In this document: in pieces, positions 1 through 7,297 of the stretch | How positions within the stretch are numbered: the first letter of the stretch is position 1 | Layout of the letters: each line of letters begins with the position of its first letter | DNA from: Bin95 sp965215305 | GTDB taxonomy: Bacteria > Pseudomonadota > Alphaproteobacteria > Bin95 | Assembly: GCA_965215305.1 (NCBI GenBank) | Contig: OZ244041.1 | Location: 186,001-250,000, forward strand | Reading direction: 5' to 3' | DNA length: 64,000 bases | The notes under the pieces: model-generated | Told to the model about the DNA's origin: nothing | Seen by the model: the letters and a program-made list of their open reading frames with translations, nothing else | The model's database searches: none | Position numbers and translations under genes: made by a program

Positions 1-188
1 TGGGCGCGCGGGTCGCGGGTCGTTTCAACCAGCTTCTCCACGATATGCGGCGGGGTCGGCCGGTCGGGATTGCCCATGCCGAAATCGATGATGTCCTCGC
101 CGGCAGCGCGCGCGCGGGCCTTCATCTCGTTCACTTCGGCGAAGAGGTAGGGCGGCAGGCGCCGGATTCGGTGGAAATCGCGCTCCAT
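1..188 (-). CDS. Class I/II PLP aminotransferase, N-terminal part only
   Basis: The reading frame starts at an ATG at 188 and runs off the left edge, giving about 62 residues. It opens MERDFHRIRRLPPYLFAEV and contains GEDIIDFGMGNPD, the N-terminal signature of fold-type I aminotransferases of the alanine/aspartate/LL-diaminopimelate branch, which act in the cytoplasm. The PLP lysine lies outside the window, so substrate cannot be assigned. It is followed on the same strand side by a small lipoprotein gene, with about 50 bases between them. Confidence 0.75.
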   Translation of the reverse strand, partial: MERDFHRIRRLPPYLFAEVNEMKARARAAGEDIIDFGMGNPDRPTPPHIVEKLVETTRDPRA

Positions 189-241
189 GGCCTCCGGACT
201 CCGGAAAGGGACGGCGGCGCGTTTATAGCAAGAGCGCCGCG

Positions 242-529
242 CTATTCCATGCACTTCCCGTCCCGGTCCGCACGGCCGGACGGGCAGGCGCGCGCGGCAT
301 GCCGCGCCGCCCGCTCCGCCTCCAGTTTCGCCCGGAGCGCCGCAATGGCCTCGGGGGACGATCCCGGGCGGGGTCGGGCAGGCACGTCGGCAAGGCTGGG
401 CCACGGGCGTTCCTGCCGGATACGTTCCTCGTCGGCCAGGCGGCTTTCCGGCAGCGGGTCCTCGAACAGGGCGCAGCCCGCAAGCAGCAGGATCATACCG
501 CACTGCGACAATTTTATGCTGCATCGCAA
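242..529 (-). CDS. Small lipoprotein, function unknown
   Basis: I do not recognise the family. The protein ends in a charged, Arg/Glu/Ala-rich segment with two cysteines (ACPSG and KCME at the C-terminus). A lipobox-like LLAGC is followed by ALFEDPLPESRL, so the mature protein would be membrane-anchored by a lipidated cysteine. The start is uncertain. An ATG at 496 leaves only seven residues before the cysteine, too short for a signal peptide. A TTG at 529 gives a normal signal (MRCSIKLSQCGMILLLAGC) with a TGAGGGA ribosome-binding site five bases upstream, so I chose it. That start overlaps the PhaR-like operator of the divergent phaC gene. Confidence 0.5.
   Translation of the reverse strand: MRCSIKLSQCGMILLLAGCALFEDPLPESRLADEERIRQERPWPSLADVPARPRPGSSPEAIAALRAKLEAERAARHAARACPSGRADRDGKCME
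516..528 (+). promoter_or_regulatory. PhaR-like operator upstream of phaC
   Basis: The sequence ATGCTGCATCGCA, followed by ATAAA, lies 50 bases upstream of the phaC start. TGC-rich palindromes of the form CTGC-N3-GCAG are known binding sites of the PHA repressor PhaR in alphaproteobacteria; this copy has a perfect left half and a GCAA right half. A weak promoter-like pair (GCGACA at 505-510, AATAAA at 528-533) surrounds it. The same 13 bases recur at 47571-47583. The assignment rests on motif resemblance only. Confidence 0.5.
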
Positions 530-578
530 TAAATCCCTCAGGCTATAGTGTCGGCGGACCATTGCTGGAGGCGGCCCC

Positions 579-2357
579 ATGACCGGCACACTCGACCAGG
601 ATGCGCTCGCCGAACGCTTCAGGGAGATCACTGAACGCAGCCAGCGCGTGGCGGCGGAGTTCGCCGCCCGGCACGGCGCGGAGGCAGGCGGCGCCGACCC
701 CGACCCGCTCGGCATCGGCAAGGCCTTCCTCGACATGACGGCGCGGATGATGGCCGACCCGGCGCGCATGATGACGGCCCAGGCGGAACTGGCGCAGCAA
801 TATGCGAAGCTCTGGCAGGACACGGCGCGGCGGATGATGGGCGGCGAGCCGGGGCCGCCTGTGGCCGACCCGGAGGCAGGCGACCGCCGCTTCAGGGATG
901 TCGCCTGGCGGGAGAATTTCGTCTTCGACTTCATCAAGCAGTCCTATCTGCTGTCGTCGCGCTTCCTGCTCGGCAGCCTGCCGGAAGCCGAGGCCGCTGA
1001 CCGGCACGAGGCCGACAAGGTGGCGTTCTACACGCGCCAGTTCGTCGATGCGATGGCGCCGACCAATTTCGCGGCGACCAATCCCAGGGTGCTCCGCGAG
1101 ACGCTGGACAGCAATGGCGAGAACCTGCTGCGCGGCTTCGAGAACCTGCTGCGCGACCTTGAGGCGGGCAAGGGGCAGCTGCGCATCGCGCAGACCGACA
1201 TGTCGGCTTTCGAGGTCGGCCGCAATGTCGCCGTGACGCCGGGCAAGGTGGTGCTGCGCAACGACCTCATGGAGCTCATCCAGTATGCGCCGGCGACGGA
1301 AACCGTCCACGAGGTGCCGCTGCTGATCGTTCCGCCCTGGATCAACAAGTTCTACATCCTGGACCTGACGCCCGAGAATTCCTTCGTGCGCTGGGCGGTC
1401 GAGCAGGGCCACACCGTCTTCGTCATCTCCTGGGTCAATCCGGATTCCCGGCTTTCGGACAAGGCCTTCGAGGACTACATGGCCGAGGGCCCGCTTGCCG
1501 CGCTCGACGCCATTGAGCGGATTACCGGGGCCCGGCGCGCCAACGCCATCGGCTATTGCCTCGGCGGCACACTGCTGGCCGTCACGCTGGCCTGGCTTGC
1601 GGCGCGCGGCGAAGCGCCCATCGAGAGCGCCACCTATTTCGCCTCGCTGGTCGATTTCAGCGAGGCGGGCGAGCTCGGCGTGTTCATCGACGAGGAGCAG
1701 GTGGCGGCGCTGGAAGCGCGCATGGACAAGGCCGGCGGCGTCCTTGAAGGCGCCGACATGGCGACGACATTCAACATGCTGCGCTCGAACGACCTCATAT
1801 GGTCCTTCGTCATCAACAACTATCTGCTCGGCCGCGACCCGGTGCCGTTCGACCTCCTCTTCTGGAACGCCGATTCGACACGGATGCCGAAACGCATGCA
1901 CAGCTTCTACCTGCGCAGGATGTATATGGACAATGCGCTGGCGCAACCGGGGGCGCTGGAGATCGCGGGCGCACGCCTGGACCTCTCGGCGGTAAAGACC
2001 CGCAGCTATGTCGTTGGCACGCGCGAGGACCATATCGCGCCCTGGCCCGGCGTCTATCGCGGCGCCAGGCATTATGGCGGGCCGGTGCGTTTCGTGCTGG
2101 CGGCCTCCGGCCATATCGCCGGCATCGTCAACCCGCCAGCGGCCGGCAAATACAGCCACTGGACCTATCGGCAGATGCTGAAGGACAACGAGGCGTGGCT
2201 CGAGCGCGCGGCGGAGAAGCCGGGCTCCTGGTGGCCGGACTGGGCCGCCTGGGTCGCGCGTTCCGCCGGCGGCAAGATGCCCGCGCGAATCCCCGGCGAA
2301 GGCCCGCTGCCGGCACTCGCCGACGCCCCCGGCGCCTATGTCGCGGCGCGCGCCTGA
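579..2357 (+). CDS. phaC: Class I poly(3-hydroxyalkanoate) synthase
   Basis: This 592-residue enzyme polymerises (R)-3-hydroxyacyl-CoA into PHA at the granule surface. The length is normal for class I synthases. The lipase-like box GYCLGG supplies the nucleophile Cys327, and the other triad members are visible as Asp484 (GTREDHIAPW) and His512 (SGHIAGIVNPP). The N-terminal 100 residues are the variable domain. A GGAG ribosome-binding site at 567-570 supports the ATG. No phaA, phaB, phasin or phaR gene lies in the window, so the granule genes must be elsewhere. A PhaR-like operator sits upstream, suggesting repression that is lifted when polymer accumulates. Confidence 0.95.
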   Translation: MTGTLDQDALAERFREITERSQRVAAEFAARHGAEAGGADPDPLGIGKAFLDMTARMMADPARMMTAQAELAQQYAKLWQDTARRMMGGEPGPPVADPEAGDRRFRDVAWRENFVFDFIKQSYLLSSRFLLGSLPEAEAADRHEADKVAFYTRQFVDAMAPTNFAATNPRVLRETLDSNGENLLRGFENLLRDLEAGKGQLRIAQTDMSAFEVGRNVAVTPGKVVLRNDLMELIQYAPATETVHEVPLLIVPPWINKFYILDLTPENSFVRWAVEQGHTVFVISWVNPDSRLSDKAFEDYMAEGPLAALDAIERITGARRANAIGYCLGGTLLAVTLAWLAARGEAPIESATYFASLVDFSEAGELGVFIDEEQVAALEARMDKAGGVLEGADMATTFNMLRSNDLIWSFVINNYLLGRDPVPFDLLFWNADSTRMPKRMHSFYLRRMYMDNALAQPGALEIAGARLDLSAVKTRSYVVGTREDHIAPWPGVYRGARHYGGPVRFVLAASGHIAGIVNPPAAGKYSHWTYRQMLKDNEAWLERAAEKPGSWWPDWAAWVARSAGGKMPARIPGEGPLPALADAPGAYVAARA

Positions 2358-2524
2358 ACGGCGGTCGGGTGGAAGCCGGACGGCATCGGAGGGCCGCAGG
2401 CGCGGCGTTTCGGCCCGATTGGCAGGCGGCGGGAAGAGTCGCACAGGGGAAAGTTATCTGTTATGCAGGCTCCGCTGCGCGCTCGCCAGACATGCGGGCG
2501 CGCTTTAACTGGCATCAGGGAGGC

Positions 2525-3586
2525 ATGCACTTGTTCAAGAAACTCCTCACAGTCGCCGCCGCCGGACTTGTCGGCGCGGCAGCGCTCGGCGCAGCGGGCG
2601 ACGCCGAAGCGAAGAAAGTGCGTTGGAAGATGCACTCCGCCTTTGCAGAAAACATCGCCGTGATCGGGGTGGTCCCTCATCGGATCGCCGACTCGGTGCG
2701 CCGGATGTCCGACGGCGATTTCGACATCAAGGTATTCGAGCCGGGCGCCCTTGCCGGCGGATACGCCTATTACGACCCGATCAGCCAGGGCGCGTTCGAC
2801 GCCGCTTACGGCACGCCGGGCGCCAACCAGGGCAAGAATTCGGCATTCGCCTTCCTTTCCACCTGGCCGTTCGGTCCGGCAGCGCTCGAATTCAACGCCT
2901 GGATGCTGTCCGAAGGCGGCGGCGTGGACATCGCGAGCGAACTCTACGCCAGGGACAACATCAAATATTTCTACTGCATGATGATCCCGCCCGAGACCTC
3001 CGGATGGTTCCGCGAGCCGATCGAGAGCCTGGACCAGTTGAAGGGCCTGAAGATGCGCTTCTTCGGCGTGGGCGCCAAGGTTATGCAGAAGTTCGGCGTC
3101 GCGACCCAGCAGCTTGCCGGCGGCGACATCTATCCGGCGCTGGAGCTGGGCACCATCGACGCCACCGAGTTCTCCATGCCGGCGATCGACCGGACGCTGG
3201 GCTTCTACCAGATCGCGAAATACAACTATTTCCCGGGCTGGCATCAGCAGTCCACCACCGGCGAGATCCTGGTCAACATGGACGCGTGGAATGCGCTGTC
3301 CGATTCGCACCAGGCCATGTTCGAGAGCGCATGCGACGCCAACATGAAGTATGAGTTCGCCGACGGTGAGACCCTGCAGGCGGCTGCAATGATCGCCAAT
3401 GAGAAGGACGGCGTCACCAACATGACCTGGTCCGACGACGTGCTCGAGCAGTTCGAGGTCAAGTGGGGCGAGGTCCTTCAGGACGAACTCGCGTCCAATC
3501 CGGACGTCGCGCGTCTGTGGGACCACTGGTCCAAGTTCCACGAAGACTACCAGGTCTGGGGAACTCGCGCTTATCTGAAGCCGTAA
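2525..3586 (+). CDS. dctP: TRAP transporter solute-binding protein
   Basis: This is a periplasmic receptor of 353 residues with a Sec signal peptide (MHLFKKLLTVAAAGLVGAAA, cleavage near the following ALG/AAG). It resembles the DctP/TakP type that binds carboxylates such as 2-keto acids; the segment KGLKMRFFGVGAKVMQKF holds the arginine that usually binds the ligand carboxylate. The ATG at 2525 has a GGGAGG ribosome-binding site directly upstream and begins the signal peptide, which settles the start. dctQ and dctM follow, separated by two hairpins that could raise binding-protein levels over the membrane subunits. The exact substrate cannot be read from sequence. Confidence 0.93.
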   Translation: MHLFKKLLTVAAAGLVGAAALGAAGDAEAKKVRWKMHSAFAENIAVIGVVPHRIADSVRRMSDGDFDIKVFEPGALAGGYAYYDPISQGAFDAAYGTPGANQGKNSAFAFLSTWPFGPAALEFNAWMLSEGGGVDIASELYARDNIKYFYCMMIPPETSGWFREPIESLDQLKGLKMRFFGVGAKVMQKFGVATQQLAGGDIYPALELGTIDATEFSMPAIDRTLGFYQIAKYNYFPGWHQQSTTGEILVNMDAWNALSDSHQAMFESACDANMKYEFADGETLQAAAMIANEKDGVTNMTWSDDVLEQFEVKWGEVLQDELASNPDVARLWDHWSKFHEDYQVWGTRAYLKP

Positions 3587-3601
3587 CCTCCCAGCCAGAT
3601 A

Positions 3602-3631
3602 CGGCCGCTCCCGTCGCGCCGGGAGCGGCCG
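3602..3631 (+). other. Strong intergenic hairpin between dctP and dctQ
   Basis: CGGCCGCTCCCG at 3602-3613 pairs perfectly with CGGGAGCGGCCG at 3620-3631 around a six-base loop. It begins 15 bases after the dctP stop and has no T-run of its own. It probably protects the dctP message from 3' decay or works with the next hairpin as a partial terminator. Confidence 0.7.
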
Positions 3632-3637
3632 CTTGGC

Positions 3638-3662
3638 GACCGGCCTCCGGCCGGTCGTTTTT
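3638..3662 (+). terminator. Rho-independent terminator or attenuator inside the TRAP operon
   Basis: GACCGGCC pairs with GGCCGGTC around a three-base loop and is followed directly by GTTTTT. This is the canonical intrinsic terminator form. It lies between dctP and dctQ, which are needed together, so partial read-through is the likely design, unless dctQ has its own promoter in the 40 bases before 3704. Confidence 0.75.
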
Positions 3663-3703
3663 AAAGCTGGCCGCATCACCGTCCGATTGCGAGTGCGTTC
3701 GAT

Positions 3704-4519
3704 ATGACCGGAAGAACCAGGCTTTCATTGGTTGCAGTTCTGATTGTTTTTTGTTCGGGGCTTGGCGCTTTCTGGGTGGATCTTTGGCGGCCGGTATTCT
3801 TGTCTATCGGGCTTTTCGGGATATTTTTGGGTTTGACAGCAGCAGGATATAGCCGGCTACTCCATCACCTCAGCAATGCGTCCGGGAATTTTGTAACCTG
3901 GGTAGGCAAAACGACGAGCTGGATTATCCTTCCCCTGATCGCGATGATCATGTTCGATGTGATTACCAGGAAGATTCAATTCATCAAGGTCAGGAATGCG
4001 GAAATCACGGAAACTTACGGTTTTTCTGTTTCATTTATCCTTCAGGACCTCCAGTGGCATGTTCATGGTATCTTGCTTTTGATGACACTCGGTTTCGGAT
4101 ATATGCTGAACGCTCATGTTCGGGTTGATATTTTTCGCGAAAACGCGTCACGCCGAAGGCAGGCATGGATCGAGTCTTTTGGAATAACAATCTTCGCTAT
4201 TCCTTTCCTTCTTGTGATGATCGGTTTTTCATGGGACTTCTTCTATGCTTCGTTCAAGGGTTGGGAAGGATCGGAATCCATGGTCGGTCTCGGATGGCGT
4301 TGGATTATCAAATCATTCCTGATTTGGGGGTTCTCCATCGCTTTCCTTGCAGCGGTTTCGACATTACTACGCTGTTTGAATTTTCTTTATGGAGATGAAG
4401 GGACGCAGGCCGATGCCGAAGCTGAATTGCAATTCTTCACGGATGCGGATGCTCTGCCGAAATTGATCCTTGCGCAGTCGCAGGGCAACAACGCGACAAG
4501 CTCTTCTGGAGAGCACTGA
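3704..4519 (+). CDS. dctQ: TRAP transporter small permease subunit
   Basis: The 271-residue membrane protein has about six hydrophobic segments. The first two (LSLVAVLIVFCSG and FLSIGLFGIFLGL) come before the usual four-helix DctQ core, so it is longer than the typical 160-200 residues. The core starts around TTSWIILPLIAMIMFDVITR, where the DVITR motif is characteristic. It partners with dctM three bases downstream. Its DNA is clearly poorer in G and C than nearly everything else in the window (many TTT, ATT and GAA codons), pointing to different ancestry or recent acquisition of the membrane half of this transporter. Confidence 0.88.
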   Translation: MTGRTRLSLVAVLIVFCSGLGAFWVDLWRPVFLSIGLFGIFLGLTAAGYSRLLHHLSNASGNFVTWVGKTTSWIILPLIAMIMFDVITRKIQFIKVRNAEITETYGFSVSFILQDLQWHVHGILLLMTLGFGYMLNAHVRVDIFRENASRRRQAWIESFGITIFAIPFLLVMIGFSWDFFYASFKGWEGSESMVGLGWRWIIKSFLIWGFSIAFLAAVSTLLRCLNFLYGDEGTQADAEAELQFFTDADALPKLILAQSQGNNATSSSGEH

Positions 4520-4522
4520 CCG

Positions 4523-6184
4523 ATGGAAATGCTTGCAGAAACCTGGGAATGGTTAATCGACGACCATCTCTATGAATATATTGGCGCCTATATGTTTCTG
4601 GCACTGGCGCTGGCGCTTTTCACAGGACTGCCGGTGGCGTTCGCCCTTGGCGGGATCGCATTGATCTTTGCGCTGTTCGGCACATGGATCGACACCATTT
4701 CCTTCAAGGAGTTCTTTAACGCAGTCAACCGCAGCTATGGCGGTGACGGGCAATCAGGCGCAATCCAGAACCCGATCCTGGTGGCCATACCCTGCTTTGT
4801 CTTTATGGGCACCATGCTGGAGCGGTCCAATGTTGCCGCCCATCTTTTGCATATTCTGCAGATCATGTTGAAGCGGGTGCCGGGCGGCTTGGCGCTTTCG
4901 GTTACGGTGATGGGCACGATCATGGCGGCCACGACCGGCATCATCGGCGCCTCGGTCGTCATGATGACGCTGCTGGCTTTGCCGACCATGCTGCAACGCG
5001 GCTATCACGCTCCCCTTGCCACCGGCACGATCGCCGCATCGGCCACGCTTGGCATTCTGATACCGCCGTCGATCATGCTGGTCCTGATGGCGAATCTGCT
5101 TGCGGTCTCGGTGGGGAACCTCTTCGTCGGGGCGATATTGCCCGGTCTGGTGCTGTCCGGCCTGTACATCGTCTATATCACGACCCGCGCCACGATTAAT
5201 CCCCGTTTGGCGCCGCCGATCCGGGACGACGAAATTGATCTGCAACCATCCAGCCTGTACAGGATCGCGCGGTTCCTGCTGTTGTGCGCCGCGATCGTGG
5301 GCGGCGCATGGGTAGCCGAGAGAGTGGAGCTGACCGACCAGGTCAATTGGCCGCTGGTGGCGTTCCTGGGGGTCTTCATTTTCTCCATGGTTGTAGGGAA
5401 GCGGGAAGGCGAGACGCTTTTCGGCGGCATATTGCGCGGTTTCGTGCCGCCCATTTTCCTGATTGTGATGGTGCTTGGCTCCATTTTCGCGGGCTGGGCG
5501 ACACCCACCGAGGCTGCCGGCGTCGGCGCTTTCGGATCTCTGGTACTGGCCTATATGAACGGCACCCTGACCTGGCAGGTAGTGCGGGAGGTGTGTCATC
5601 GCACGGGTCTGACCACGGCGATGATTTTCTTCATCTTTATCGGCGCGACGGCGTTTTCGTCCATATTCCGGGCGGTTTATGGCGAAGACCTGATTATCGA
5701 GTTCATTGAATGGCTCGATCTCGGGCCATGGGCGCTGCTGTTTCTGTTAATGTTTGCGGTCTTCCTGTTGGGCTTCTTCTTCGATTTCCTGGAGATTACT
5801 CTCATTATCCTGCCGGTCTTCTCGCCGGTCATTCGGGCGTTTGCGCCGGCATTTGCGGCCCATCTCGGCTATGATGTGTCCGAAGGGATGAATCAGGCCG
5901 AGCGGGACTTCATACAGGCGCAAGTCATTTACTGGTTTGCAATTCTGGTTGCAGTCAACCTCCAGACCTCTTTCCTGACGCCACCTTTCGGCTTTGCGCT
6001 TTTCTATATGAAGGGCGTGGCGCCATCGACGGTGAGGATGCAGGAGATCTACTACGGTATTATCCCGTTCGTTACGCTGCAGGTCATCGGCATCATGATC
6101 GTCCTGTATTTCCCCGAACTTGCGCTTTGGCTGCCGGTGGAGGCCGGTTTGGCGAAAGTGCCGGCAAGTTTGCAGGGCGGTTAG
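4523..6184 (+). CDS. dctM: TRAP transporter large permease subunit
   Basis: This is the 553-residue channel-forming subunit that couples substrate uptake to the sodium gradient in the inner membrane. It has a dozen or more hydrophobic segments and conserved DctM features: LALALALFTGLPVAFALG near the start, a GTIAASATLGILIPPSIMLV stretch, and the second-half counterpart WATPTEAAGVGAFGSLVLAY. A loop near residue 70-80 (RSYGGDGQSGAIQNP) is longer than in short DctM proteins, matching the large-loop subfamily. It starts three bases after dctQ and shares some of its lower GC, though less strongly. Confidence 0.93.
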   Translation: MEMLAETWEWLIDDHLYEYIGAYMFLALALALFTGLPVAFALGGIALIFALFGTWIDTISFKEFFNAVNRSYGGDGQSGAIQNPILVAIPCFVFMGTMLERSNVAAHLLHILQIMLKRVPGGLALSVTVMGTIMAATTGIIGASVVMMTLLALPTMLQRGYHAPLATGTIAASATLGILIPPSIMLVLMANLLAVSVGNLFVGAILPGLVLSGLYIVYITTRATINPRLAPPIRDDEIDLQPSSLYRIARFLLLCAAIVGGAWVAERVELTDQVNWPLVAFLGVFIFSMVVGKREGETLFGGILRGFVPPIFLIVMVLGSIFAGWATPTEAAGVGAFGSLVLAYMNGTLTWQVVREVCHRTGLTTAMIFFIFIGATAFSSIFRAVYGEDLIIEFIEWLDLGPWALLFLLMFAVFLLGFFFDFLEITLIILPVFSPVIRAFAPAFAAHLGYDVSEGMNQAERDFIQAQVIYWFAILVAVNLQTSFLTPPFGFALFYMKGVAPSTVRMQEIYYGIIPFVTLQVIGIMIVLYFPELALWLPVEAGLAKVPASLQGG

Positions 6185-6235
6185 CGCGCGATCCATTCGG
6201 GTTGAAACGGAACCGAAGGCGCAACACCAATCGTC

Positions 6236-6400
6236 ACTCGGGATGGCACCGGCGGTTCTGGCTCCCGAATTCCCCGCCTTCGCGGGGTGCAGACAAGCTC
6301 GGGATGACAGTTTGGGGAGCGTGGGGCAGTCCCTCCCCTGTCACCCCGGACGGCGCGCCAGCGACGATCCGGCGTCCAGGCGGGTGGGGTCCCGGCAAGT
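6236..6400. repeat. Dispersed palindromic intergenic repeat, copy 1
   Basis: The 277-base gap between dctM and hyi holds no gene. It contains a hairpin CCCCGC-CTTC-GCGGGG at 6272-6287, the phrase CTCGGGATGACAGTTTGGGG near 6299, and TGTCACCCCGGACGGCGC at 6339. The same phrases recur at 24040-24176. Their alternation of GGGATGACAG and CTGTCACCCC on opposite orientations is typical of intergenic palindromic repeats of alphaproteobacteria. It could also act as the end of the dctM transcript. Confidence 0.6.
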
Positions 6401-6461
6401 TGGGGAAATCGGAGCGCTCTCTGTCACACAGCCACCGACTGGCGGAGGCGGCGGGAGACAG

Positions 6462-7241
6462 TCAACCGATACCGTAAGCCTTGGCCCAGCCGAGCCCCTC
6501 CACGGTCCCGGCCCGCGGGCGGTATTCGCAGCCGATCCAGCCTTCATAGCCAAGCTCGTCGATCAGGCTGAACAGATAGGGGTAGTGCAGTTCGCCGAGG
6601 GAAGGCTCGTGGCGTTCCGGCACACCGGCGATCTGCATGTGGCCGACACCGCCGCCCGGCAGGAATTCGCGAAGCCGCATGGCGACATCGCCCTCGACGA
6701 TCTGGCAGTGGTAGAGGTCCATCTGCACCCTGACGGTCTGCGCCCCGACCGCGGCGCGGATGCGGTGCGCATGGTCCTGGCGGTTGAGGAAGAAGCCCGG
6801 AATGTCGCGCCGGTTGATCGGCTCTATGGACACCTGGCGCGTCCCGAGCCGGGCGGCGGCGCGCTGCAGATTGGCGATATACACCGCCTCGGCTTCCGCT
6901 TCCGCCGCCTCGCCCGGAACGCCGGCCAAGACATGCAGGCGAGGACTGTCGAGCATGCCGGCCCAGGCCGCCGCCATTTCCAGCGCGTCGGCAAAGTCCG
7001 CCTCCCGCCCCGGCACGGCCGCCAGCCCGCGCTCGCCGGCCTGCCAGTCGCCGGGCGGCATGTTGAACAGCACGACCTCGACGCCGGCATCCGCCTTCGC
7101 CCTTGCCACCTCCTCCGGCGCGAAGTCGTAGGGAAACAGGAACTCGACCGCCTTGAAGCCCGCCCTGGCGGCGGCGTCGAAGCGGTCCAGAAACCCGTGT
7201 TCGGCGAACATCATCGAGAGATTCGCTGCAAAACGCGGCAT
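6462..7241 (-). CDS. hyi: Hydroxypyruvate isomerase family TIM-barrel protein
   Basis: The 259-residue protein interconverts hydroxypyruvate and tartronate semialdehyde in the glyoxylate/glycerate route, by family assignment. It opens PRFAANLSMMFAEHGFLDRF and shows the xylose-isomerase-like barrel metal ligands: Glu in SIEPINRRDIPGFF, His/Asp around MDLYHCQIVEGD, and Glu in IGCEYRPRAGTVEGL. The ATG at 7241 has a GGAAAGG ribosome-binding site nine bases away. It diverges from glpK with only 56 bases between starts, so both share one promoter region; together they suggest glycerol and C2/C3 metabolism. Substrate specificity inside this family is variable. Confidence 0.85.
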   Translation of the reverse strand: MPRFAANLSMMFAEHGFLDRFDAAARAGFKAVEFLFPYDFAPEEVARAKADAGVEVVLFNMPPGDWQAGERGLAAVPGREADFADALEMAAAWAGMLDSPRLHVLAGVPGEAAEAEAEAVYIANLQRAAARLGTRQVSIEPINRRDIPGFFLNRQDHAHRIRAAVGAQTVRVQMDLYHCQIVEGDVAMRLREFLPGGGVGHMQIAGVPERHEPSLGELHYPYLFSLIDELGYEGWIGCEYRPRAGTVEGLGWAKAYGIG

Positions 7242-7297
7242 GGGAAGCGGCCTTTCCTGCGGTTGCGGAATGCGGTCGGGCTTCCATAGCATAGGTC

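Noticed and set aside
543..2444. Long open frame on the minus strand opposite phaC
   Set aside because: It is the antisense frame of a clear PHA synthase, Arg/His-rich, without any domain; high GC keeps such frames open.
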